NCBI RefSeq assembly: GCF_004348825.1 | Contig: NZ_SMJU01000008.1 | Span: 248,001 to 312,000 of the forward strand | DNA length: 64,000 nt | Reading direction: 5' to 3' | Source of the DNA: Arundinibacter roseus | GTDB taxonomy: Bacteria > Bacteroidota > Bacteroidia > Cytophagales > Spirosomataceae | In this document: positions 26,661 to 34,061 of the stretch, piece after piece | Layout of the letters: every line of letters starts with the position of its first letter | How positions within the stretch are numbered: the stretch's first letter is position 1 | Program-made: the position numbers and the translations under genes | The notes under the pieces: model-generated | The model's input: only the letters and a program-made list of their open reading frames with translations | Databases searched by the model: none | Told to the model about the DNA's origin: nothing

Positions 26661-27701
26661 TTATTGATTTACATTCACGCTGCCGCTGCTTGCTGACAGC
26701 TGAACCGAAATCCCGCCGCCGTTCATGCTTCCCTGCACCCGGTTTTTTTCGGAGGTTCCATTAAAGTTTCTCAAAGGAATTGACACCTTATTTCCCCGCA
26801 AATCCAGGTCCATTCCTTTGTTGAGTGGCATAGAAACGTTGACACTACCGGCGGAAGTCGATAAGCTCAAATACTTACCAAGTGAGTCAAAATCAGCGTC
26901 GATGCTGCCGGCGCTCGTGCGGGCTTTCACACTTGCTGCCATTTTAGTCAGGCGAATCGACCCTCCCGAAGTTTTGGCATCAAGCTCACCCGTAATATCG
27001 TCGCCTTTGATGCTTCCGCCGCTTGTAGCTGCCACTACATTTCCATCCATTTGTCCCAGCGTGATGCTGCCGCCGGAAGTTACGAGACGAATGTTCCCGA
27101 TCATACTACCTGCTTTAATACTACCGCCGCTCGTAATCAAATCTACTTCGTCGGAGCAGTCGTAGGCCTCAATGCTACCGCCGGAGGTACGTCCCTGCAT
27201 CTTGCCTTTCATATCCTTAATTTTAATACTGCCACCGCTCGTTTTGAAAGAATGCTCGCCTTCCAGAGAAGCCATGCGAATACTACCACCGCTTGTTTTG
27301 AGATCGGTGGTCATGCTGCGGGGCGTAAAAACTTTAAACGAAATCGACAAACCTTTTTTCCAGTTCATGCCATTCGAGTCTTTCGGACGGGCCATTGCTA
27401 CTACCGTGGTACCTTCGCGGCGTACGACGAGTTCGTAGTCGTCAAGGCGTTCTTTAAGTTCTTCGTCGCTAATATCGTTTCCGTTCCAGCTGTTGCCCCG
27501 TATGTACATTTCTACCCGTACACCGCTGTTTCGGGTGCCTTCTACCTGAATGGAACCACCTGATGTTTGTACGCGCAGGTTGCTCAGGTTATTCTCGGCA
27601 AAGTCTTTGGTCATGTAGGGTGTATCGTCCCTTTTTTGTGCTTCGGCATGTAGAAAAAGGAGCGCAAGGCTCAGGAGCAGGTAAAATTTTACGTTTTTCA
27701 T
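26661..27701 (-). CDS. DUF4097-type beta-solenoid exported protein
   Basis: The product has 346 residues, with a signal peptide (about 1-21). Roughly nine copies of a degenerate ~20-24-residue unit containing T-S-G-G-S-I or T-S-A-G-S-[IV] run from about residue 133 to 285. Examples are FKTSGGSIKIKDMKG and LVTSGGSITLGQMDG, which form the regular turns of a right-handed beta-helix. DUF4097/DUF4098 proteins are predicted periplasmic or surface proteins, sometimes called adhesin-like; no function is proven. Many Bacteroidota carry it next to membrane stress or efflux genes, as here beside an ABC permease. Confidence 0.85.
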   Translation of the reverse strand: MKNVKFYLLLSLALLFLHAEAQKRDDTPYMTKDFAENNLSNLRVQTSGGSIQVEGTRNSGVRVEMYIRGNSWNGNDISDEELKERLDDYELVVRREGTTVVAMARPKDSNGMNWKKGLSISFKVFTPRSMTTDLKTSGGSIRMASLEGEHSFKTSGGSIKIKDMKGKMQGRTSGGSIEAYDCSDEVDLITSGGSIKAGSMIGNIRLVTSGGSITLGQMDGNVVAATSGGSIKGDDITGELDAKTSGGSIRLTKMAASVKARTSAGSIDADFDSLGKYLSLSTSAGSVNVSMPLNKGMDLDLRGNKVSIPLRNFNGTSEKNRVQGSMNGGGISVQLSASSGSVNVNQ

Positions 27702-27874
27702 GGTCTATACGATTATGGTTTTTCTTAATGATGAAAAAGCCGCCACTGACGTTGCACCAGAAGTTAGTTTTTTAATAAATTATTTATAATATCCTTATTT
27801 TCAATTAGTTAAAATAATTTTTATGTTGATTCATTCGTAGAGACGCAAAATTTTCGTTTCTACATTTCAACAAA

Positions 27875-27899
27875 ATGGAGCTCATCAGCTGAGCTCCAT
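27875..27899 (-). terminator. Hairpin after the CBS-domain gene
   Basis: The perfect 10-bp stem ATGGAGCTCA/TGAGCTCCAT with a 5-base loop lies about 36 bp past the CBS-domain gene stop. The U-tract on the minus strand is short (TTTGTT). Confidence 0.55.
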
Positions 27900-27934
27900 C
27901 AAAAAATACACTTTACAAAAACGCTAATTTAGAC

Positions 27935-28369
27935 TCAGGATTGGGTAATATATTGTTCCAGAAACTGAATATGTACCTTTTGTTCAAACATGATCGAATT
28001 CACAATATCGCCAATGCTTAAAACTCCCACCACCCGATCGTTTTCGACAACGGGCAAGTGCCTGATTTTCTTTTGGCTAAATAGCTGCATACATTCCTGA
28101 ATGCTCATATCACACGAAACCGTAAAAACTTTGGGCGTCATAACCTCCGAAATCGGCGTACTTTTCGCTTTTCTTCCCTGAATAATCCCCTTCCGTGCGT
28201 AGTCCCGCTCCGAAAAAATACCGACAAGGTTTTCATTTTCAAGGACAACCACCGCACCAATATTTTTTTCTGCCATCAAATGCAGCGTTTCAATAACTGT
28301 GGCCGTGGGGGGCACACTAAATACAACCGAGATTGGTTTGTCTTCCAGAATTTTCTTTACAGAGATCAT
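27935..28369 (-). CDS. Paired CBS-domain protein
   Basis: The product has 144 residues from the ATG at 28369; the 16-residue extension upstream is not supported. It is two CBS domains only, about 1-65 and 75-135, with TATVIETLHLMAEKNIGAVVVLENENLVGIFSERD split over the first and SIQECMQLFSQKKIRHLPVVEN then GVLSIGDIV in the second. CBS pairs bind adenine nucleotides or S-adenosyl ligands and act as sensors. With no attached effector domain, the partner is unknown. Confidence 0.92.
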   Translation of the reverse strand: MISVKKILEDKPISVVFSVPPTATVIETLHLMAEKNIGAVVVLENENLVGIFSERDYARKGIIQGRKAKSTPISEVMTPKVFTVSCDMSIQECMQLFSQKKIRHLPVVENDRVVGVLSIGDIVNSIMFEQKVHIQFLEQYITQS

Positions 28370-28517
28370 ACGTAAAAGTTTTTTTGAGCAGATGTAGGAA
28401 TAGATTTGATACATCAATATATCAATTTGCTATTTTAATTACAAGTTTTTCTACGAAAAATAGAATCAGATTTTTTCTTCCATTGTATTTTTTGTATCTT
28501 GTAAATAAAAAAATAGT

Positions 28518-28712
28518 ATGATTCCGATAGTAATCCTTTCCATTGTACTCGTAGCAGCAGGCTTTTTTCTGTTTAGCGTGCGACTGCTTTTTGTAAAAAA
28601 CGGCGAATTTAAAGGAACCTGTGCCAACAACAACCCGTACCTGCAGAACAGCGGCGCTACGTGCGGAGTGTGTGGACGCACCGCAGGCGAAGCCTGTGCG
28701 GAAGAGAAATAA
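28518..28712 (+). CDS. Small four-cysteine membrane protein, NqrM-like layout
   Basis: The product has 64 residues. A single N-terminal membrane helix (about 3-26, VILSIVLVAAGFFLFSVRLL) is followed by a short soluble tail with four cysteines: KGTCANNN (Cys35), ATCGVCGR (Cys49 and Cys52) and EACAEEK (Cys60). Such proteins are annotated in Bacteroidota as 'membrane or secreted protein'. The one-helix, four-Cys layout and the KG[ST]C motif recall NqrM (DUF539), which inserts iron into the membrane subunits of Na+-NQR. That relation is my inference. It is a single gene, followed by a terminator, and the nqr operon is 13 kb away. Confidence 0.8.
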   Translation: MIPIVILSIVLVAAGFFLFSVRLLFVKNGEFKGTCANNNPYLQNSGATCGVCGRTAGEACAEEK

Positions 28713-28715
28713 AAA

Positions 28716-28750
28716 AGCGCAGGTCGTTTTGAAATCAACGAACCTGCGCT
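28716..28750 (+). terminator. Terminator, usable from both sides
   Basis: The stem AGCGCAGGT(CGTT)/(AACG)ACCTGCGCT with one bulge is followed by ACTTTTTT. It lies immediately after the small four-cysteine gene and 38 bp before the convergent peptidase stop. Confidence 0.85.
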
Positions 28751-28787
28751 ACTTTTTTCAGGAAATAGGATTCCCTTTTTTCTCTGC

Positions 28788-31550
28788 CTACTCCCCGGTA
28801 GCTGTCATGCCACCAGCTTTTTTGCTGGAATACATCACATTAAACAACAGCTTGAACGTACCGTGTGACTGCGCCCGAAAGGTAATTTCGGGGCCAAAAG
28901 CATATAGTTTTCCGGCACCAACCGAAGCTTCAAAGGCCGCTACTCCGCCCTGCAAGTAGGCTTGCCCCCAGGCCCAGCCACTCCGGAGCGGCGTGCCGTT
29001 GGCAAACCACATCAAAGGCCTAACGGTCTGTTTTGCCAGGGCATCGGGTGCAATGCTAAACACCGGACTGTTGTCAAAATAGACATCACAGGAGCCGGGC
29101 ATTCCCCAACTGACCGACTGCGTAGAATCTACCTGCACACGCAGGATACTTCCGGGAATAAAGTACTTTTCACTCACAAGGCGTTTTTCGGTTCCATCCG
29201 GCATAATCTCGACAAGGGCATTTCGTACGGGCAATTTGAGGTGAAAAGCCAGGTTTGTACTGCTCCCAATGGTAAATACCGTACCGCCATCCTGCATGAA
29301 TTTTTGTAAATGAACCAGCGTAGTATCTGCCGAAATCTTCCCTAACATTCCGCGATATTCTTCCGGAATTTCACTTTCCTTAGGTTCTTTTCGGGTATAA
29401 CTTCGCCCGCCGCTATCGCCACCGGCAACCGCGGGAATTGCACCCGTCACGAATACCAGTACGTCAAATTTCTTTGATAACTCTCCGGCATTGAGCGTAT
29501 TAGGAAAAACCACTTCCACCGGAAAATGAAACTGCTCCGTGAGCCACCGTACCCAGCCCGAAGGCATAGAACCGCCGTACGTATCCCATAAACCAACCCG
29601 CAGAGCGCTGATTTTTTCCAGCGTGCCCGCAGGGCGTTCGGAGACGCCGGTAACTGCCACTCCAAGCGGCGAGGCTGTTTTTTCCAGCAGTTGTTTCGAT
29701 TGATCTGTTGCCGGGACAAAAAAGCTTCCGGTGGAGGTTCGATACACATCAATTTTTTCACGAAGTAAATCATTTACAACCGTATACGAATCGTTAATTT
29801 GGGGGTCAAGCGTGTAGCCTGTAAGTCCGGCTTTACTCACAAGATTTGCTTTGGGATATTGCAGTTCACCGTAGGGTAGCGCCCGGAAAGGACCATCAAA
29901 TGCATCCAGAATCCGGTCAAACTGTACGCCCATTTGATAAGCCAATGTCCAGCCTGCGGCATCGTAGGGCCGCACGGGCGGGCCGCCGGGATACTGAAAA
30001 TCGTTGGGATGATCCTGCGGCTCAAACATATCCAGCACGTGTGGTCGAAACGCCTGCCCGGTTTTGACCACATACGAGCCCGCTGGATAGCTTTTGCCAG
30101 CTACATCAAAGGCCGCCGTGGCCTGATGTACCTGTACGCCAGACTTAATGAGAGCGTTCATGAATTTGGCAACCGTAGGAAAATCAGGCTGAGCGGCTGA
30201 CAAAATATAGCCCCGTGGATCGCGCAAGGACGGATTCGTCATGACACTGTCGTAGTATTTGGACGGGATGCCCGAACCCGCCGAAACAACCTTTGCTTTT
30301 TTCTGATCTTCCCGATAGGCTTTCGTAATCTCCTCTACGCGCTTGGGATAGGATGTCCAGGTATCTTTAGCTCCCCGGTCTACGGCATTTTTTCCCATGC
30401 GATAGCTGTTGTAAAGCAGTTCGTCACGGTGGCGGGCGGCATAGTTTAATACGGCATAATTAAGTGACACTGAGTAATCAATTGACTGCCGGAAGTGCCA
30501 CTTTTGGGGAGTAATCGGGAAAGGTGTAGCACCATTTGGAATCAGTCGCTGTGGAACTAATGGAATTTCAGAAGGCGTGGGACTGCCAATAATTTCGGTT
30601 AGGATTCCGATCATGTTATGAAAATAAGGAGCCGTGCGCAAGCCGCCGTTCCACCACGTAGAATACACCGAGCCTGCGCGTTGCGTATAGCCGGGCTTGC
30701 CTTCGGCATTGAGGCGTGAGTTCATGGCCGCTCCCAAAGCATCCAAACTCGTGATAATGAGCGGGTCATACACATGATTGAACGGATCACGGTAGGGCGG
30801 ACCAGCCACTACCGAGCCCGCCGGGCCTGCCTGATGATGATTGTAAACCACTTGCGGAATCCACTCGACGTACAGTTGACGGCCAATGTTCCAGGATTCT
30901 TTCATGTTCATCATGAAAAAATCTCGGTTGTTGTCGTGGCCGATATATTTTTGGTACAACTTCGGCAGAAAATCCAGCGTTCGTTTCTCAGGTTTTTCTT
31001 CCCGCATGTACCACGAGCTTACCAATTCCTGCCCGTCGGGGTTGGCATGAGCCAGGAGAATAATGACCTCGTCCAGTATACGTTTTGTTTCAGCATCCTG
31101 ACGGCTGACGAGTTGATACATCGTTTCGATCAACTGATGAGCGCCTACGGTTTCGGTCGCGTGCAGGCCACCGTCAATCCAGATAACGGCTTTTCCTTCC
31201 AGCGACAGCGTGCGTGCCTGCGCTTCGGTTACACCCTCAGCACGGGCGAGTTTTTGAGAAATGGTTTTGTACTGATCCAGTTTTTTGAGGTTTTCAGGAG
31301 AAGAAACCACCATCATGTACTGATGCCGCCCTTCTTCGGTCAGGCCCATGTCCACGAGTTTTGCCCGATTGGAGGCAGCCGCCAGTTTTTTGAAGTACGC
31401 CTCGGTTTGGGTGTAGGTAGCCAGGTGATAGTCGTCTCCAATGCTAAACCCAAAATGTTCTTTGGGAGCAGGGATTTTCTGGGCGTTGGCCAGGGTTAGG
31501 GTCATCATCAGGAAAAACACTCCCCGAACGGTCATTTTCAGCAGCTGCAT
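28788..31550 (-). CDS. M14-family zinc carboxypeptidase, exported
   Basis: The product has 920 residues, with a signal peptide (about 1-24). The N-terminal third is a peptidase M14 domain with the zinc ligands in IDGGLHATETVGAH (His130, Glu133) and later YNHHQAG as the likely third-ligand region. About 550 more residues follow, with a type 1 glutamine-amidotransferase-like/beta-sandwich feel. This long form is common in Bacteroidota and is predicted to remove C-terminal residues from peptides in the periplasm; the substrate is unknown. A -7-like box (CAAATATA on the plus strand) is at 31593-31600. It is a single gene. Confidence 0.88.
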   Translation of the reverse strand: MQLLKMTVRGVFFLMMTLTLANAQKIPAPKEHFGFSIGDDYHLATYTQTEAYFKKLAAASNRAKLVDMGLTEEGRHQYMMVVSSPENLKKLDQYKTISQKLARAEGVTEAQARTLSLEGKAVIWIDGGLHATETVGAHQLIETMYQLVSRQDAETKRILDEVIILLAHANPDGQELVSSWYMREEKPEKRTLDFLPKLYQKYIGHDNNRDFFMMNMKESWNIGRQLYVEWIPQVVYNHHQAGPAGSVVAGPPYRDPFNHVYDPLIITSLDALGAAMNSRLNAEGKPGYTQRAGSVYSTWWNGGLRTAPYFHNMIGILTEIIGSPTPSEIPLVPQRLIPNGATPFPITPQKWHFRQSIDYSVSLNYAVLNYAARHRDELLYNSYRMGKNAVDRGAKDTWTSYPKRVEEITKAYREDQKKAKVVSAGSGIPSKYYDSVMTNPSLRDPRGYILSAAQPDFPTVAKFMNALIKSGVQVHQATAAFDVAGKSYPAGSYVVKTGQAFRPHVLDMFEPQDHPNDFQYPGGPPVRPYDAAGWTLAYQMGVQFDRILDAFDGPFRALPYGELQYPKANLVSKAGLTGYTLDPQINDSYTVVNDLLREKIDVYRTSTGSFFVPATDQSKQLLEKTASPLGVAVTGVSERPAGTLEKISALRVGLWDTYGGSMPSGWVRWLTEQFHFPVEVVFPNTLNAGELSKKFDVLVFVTGAIPAVAGGDSGGRSYTRKEPKESEIPEEYRGMLGKISADTTLVHLQKFMQDGGTVFTIGSSTNLAFHLKLPVRNALVEIMPDGTEKRLVSEKYFIPGSILRVQVDSTQSVSWGMPGSCDVYFDNSPVFSIAPDALAKQTVRPLMWFANGTPLRSGWAWGQAYLQGGVAAFEASVGAGKLYAFGPEITFRAQSHGTFKLLFNVMYSSKKAGGMTATGE

Positions 31551-31592
31551 ATCGGTTTAGTCAGGTTATAAATACTTGTTTTATCAACTAAA

Positions 31593-31600
31593 CAAATATA
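31593..31600 (-). promoter_or_regulatory. Candidate -7 box TATATTTG of the M14 peptidase
   Basis: The box fits TAnnTTTG exactly, 43 bases before the ATG. TTTG at 31627-31624 is a possible -33 element, but the spacer (23) is slightly long. Confidence 0.45.
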
Positions 31601-31738
31601 GCAAAGCTGCCCGCCTGCCCGTACAAATCTTCATATTTTTAAGTAATAATTATGGTTCAGGTACCTTATGAATAAAATTATTCCTGCCCACAGAAATTTT
31701 ATCCTTGTGACCTTATTATTTAAAAACCATATTCCTGT

Positions 31739-32890
31739 ATGAAAATTGAAAATGAAAATCGCCGTAAATTTCTGTTAAACACCATGCAATCGGCTGCCGG
31801 GCTTATGCTTATTCCTCTCGCAGGAAAGGCGGCGCTGTCGGCAACGCACCCGGCCAAAGCCGTTCAGTGGGCGGCTCCGCGCATACGCTTTTCGGTAATT
31901 GGCATGAATCACGGCCATATTTACTCGCAGGTAGAGGCCGTTATTCGGGGTGGCGGAGAGCTCGTTTCCTACTATGCCAAAGAGGCAGATTTGCGGACGG
32001 CTTTTCAAAAACGATATCCGCAGGCAAAAGCCGCCGCGAGTGAAGAAGAAATACTGAAAGATAGTTCGCTACAACTCGTGGTGAGTGCGGGTATCCCCAA
32101 AGATCGTGCGCCCCTGGGAATTCGGGTGATGCAAAGTGGCAAAGATTATATGTCGGATAAACCCGGAATTACTACTTTGGCACAATTGGCGGAAGTTCGA
32201 AAAGTGCAGAAAGCGACCAATCGAATTTACTCCATTATGTACAGCGAACGGCTCGAAAACCGGGCTACCGTAAAAGCCGGGGAGCTCATACGAGCCGGGG
32301 CTATCGGCAAAGTGGTGCAGACCATCGGGCTCGGGCCGCACCGCATGAATCCCAAAACACGCCCCGAATGGTTTTTTGACCTCGAAAGCTACGGCGGCAT
32401 TATCTGTGACATTGCCTCGCATCAGTTTGATCAGTACCTTCATTTTACGGGCTCCACGGAAGCCGACATTGTGGCTTCACAAGTCGGAAATGTGAACCAT
32501 CCGCAGTATCCCGGCTTGCAGGATTTTGGCGATGCCATGCTGCGTGGCAATGGCGGCATGGGCTATATCCGGGTGGATTGGTTTACGCCCGATGGCCTCA
32601 AAACATGGGGCGATGGCCGACTCACGATTCTTGGCACCGAGGGCTTTATTGAAATTCGTAAAAATATTGATATTGGCGGACGTGAAGGTTCCAACCACCT
32701 GTTCCTGGTCAATCAGGAAGGAACCAACTATATTGATTCCAAGGACGTTGACCTACCCTACGGACGACAACTTGTAGATGACATTGTGAATCGCACCGAA
32801 ACCGCCATGTCCCAGGCGCATTGTTTTCTGGCCACCGAGCTCGCCCTGAAAGCGCAGGCTCAGGCACAAAAAGTAACGTTGCCGAAGTAA
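31739..32890 (+). CDS. Gfo/Idh/MocA-family oxidoreductase with Tat-type signal
   Basis: The product has 383 residues. The N-terminus NRRKFLLNTMQSAAGLMLIPLAG is a twin-arginine-like export signal. The Rossmann part follows (RFSVIGMNHGHIYSQ, SAGIPKDRAP, YMSDKPGI), then the C-terminal Gfo/Idh/MocA substrate domain (GGIICDIASHQFDQYLHFTG, GYIRVDWFTPDG). Family members oxidise or epimerise sugars and inositols with NAD(P). Exported, Tat-dependent versions are frequent in Bacteroidota and usually of unknown substrate. It is a single gene with a strong terminator, convergent with the sugar isomerase-like gene. Confidence 0.9.
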   Translation: MKIENENRRKFLLNTMQSAAGLMLIPLAGKAALSATHPAKAVQWAAPRIRFSVIGMNHGHIYSQVEAVIRGGGELVSYYAKEADLRTAFQKRYPQAKAAASEEEILKDSSLQLVVSAGIPKDRAPLGIRVMQSGKDYMSDKPGITTLAQLAEVRKVQKATNRIYSIMYSERLENRATVKAGELIRAGAIGKVVQTIGLGPHRMNPKTRPEWFFDLESYGGIICDIASHQFDQYLHFTGSTEADIVASQVGNVNHPQYPGLQDFGDAMLRGNGGMGYIRVDWFTPDGLKTWGDGRLTILGTEGFIEIRKNIDIGGREGSNHLFLVNQEGTNYIDSKDVDLPYGRQLVDDIVNRTETAMSQAHCFLATELALKAQAQAQKVTLPK

Positions 32891-32914
32891 AAAATGGCTA
32901 TTGTTTTTTAATTC

Positions 32915-32942
32915 AAAGTCCCGGCGCAAACGCCGGGACTTT
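32915..32942 (+). terminator. Terminator between convergent genes
   Basis: The perfect 12-bp stem AAAGTCCCGGCG/CGCCGGGACTTT with a 4-base loop lies 25 bp past the oxidoreductase stop. It can also serve the convergent isomerase-like gene. Confidence 0.85.
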
Positions 32943-32967
32943 GTTGTAATTTATTAGCAATAAAAAC

Positions 32968-33948
32968 TTACGCTCCCAGCGCTTTACGTGCATATTCCAC
33001 GCATTTGGCGGTTTCTTTCACCGCGTCCGACCCATCGGGCACGGGATATTCCAGCTCAATGGTTGCCGGAAACTTGTATTTATTTTTACGCATCATCTGC
33101 AAAACCTCCACGATTGGCGTATCGCCCTCGCCCCAGGGCACATTGGCGCCTCCATTTGCTTTGGATTTGCGGTCTTTGGTGTGCATACTGACAATGTGCT
33201 GATGCTTATCCGTCAATAGCGGGATGGGGTCATGGCCTGCGGCTACGTAATGCCCCATGTCAAAATTCATGGCGTTATATTTGGATTGTTGGATAGCTTC
33301 GTCCCATGCGGTATAGGTTTGCTGCAAATGTCCGTGATAGCCCACATAAATCTTATGTTTGGCGGCAATCAACCCCAGCCGTTTGCTTTGGGCAGAATCC
33401 GTGGGTAGCTCCACCGTCGCCTGATTGGCTCCAAGTGCCTTGGCTGCGCGGAAGGTGTAATCAACTTCCGCATCGGTATTATTTGGCCCTAACGCATTGG
33501 GTTTGTAGCCATAAATACTTACTCCGGCATTTTTGTACATTTTCCTCAGCTGCACAAATTTATCCATCGAAACTGATGCCCGCCATTCGGCCATTTTTTT
33601 TGCGTACTCGGCACGTTCTGCTTTTTGCTGATCCGTCAGATTTCCCCGGATAAAGGCAGGGGATTCGGGCGCTCCGGCAAAAGATTCAGCCGCCGGACCC
33701 ATTAGTTCTATGGCGCTGATGTTGGAGTCGATGCAGTATTGCAGCACTTGCTCGGCGCTGCTTGGCAGGCTTCGCCATGAATAACTGATGACGCCAACCT
33801 GCACTCCGTTGAAAAGCGAATTGGGTTTGCCCAGATTTTTGATGTAGGCCGGCAGGCCAAATGCGTTGTCAGAAACCAGCAAAGCACCTGAAAGTACCGC
33901 TAGCGAACCGCTGAGAAAGCCCCGACGGGAAATGTCCTTAGATTCCAT
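32968..33948 (-). CDS. Sugar phosphate isomerase/epimerase-like TIM-barrel protein with Tat signal
   Basis: The product has 326 residues. The twin-arginine signal SRRGFLSGSLAVLSGALLVS is followed by a xylose-isomerase-like (AP_endonuc_2) barrel: NISAIELMGP, YGYKPNALGPN, MNFDMGHYVAAGHDP (metal-binding Asp/His), IVSMHTKDRK and TIELEYP. Family members isomerise or epimerise sugars using divalent metals. Convergent pairing with the Tat-type Gfo/Idh/MocA gene is recurrent in Bacteroidota and suggests joint sugar modification in the periplasm (inference). Confidence 0.88.
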   Translation of the reverse strand: MESKDISRRGFLSGSLAVLSGALLVSDNAFGLPAYIKNLGKPNSLFNGVQVGVISYSWRSLPSSAEQVLQYCIDSNISAIELMGPAAESFAGAPESPAFIRGNLTDQQKAERAEYAKKMAEWRASVSMDKFVQLRKMYKNAGVSIYGYKPNALGPNNTDAEVDYTFRAAKALGANQATVELPTDSAQSKRLGLIAAKHKIYVGYHGHLQQTYTAWDEAIQQSKYNAMNFDMGHYVAAGHDPIPLLTDKHQHIVSMHTKDRKSKANGGANVPWGEGDTPIVEVLQMMRKNKYKFPATIELEYPVPDGSDAVKETAKCVEYARKALGA

Positions 33949-34061
33949 AGGATTAATATGATTGCTATTGAAAAAGATAATGTTCTCCTTTTCATATAAG
34001 ACACGATCCGCCGGGACTTAATCAAAAATCTTTTTTTATTCCTTCACAAAGTAAAAACGGG

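Noticed and set aside
26725-27563. Several long plus-strand frames opposite the DUF4097 gene
   Set aside because: They arise from the repeat-rich complementary strand; periodic Pro/Leu patterns mirror the TSGGSI repeats.
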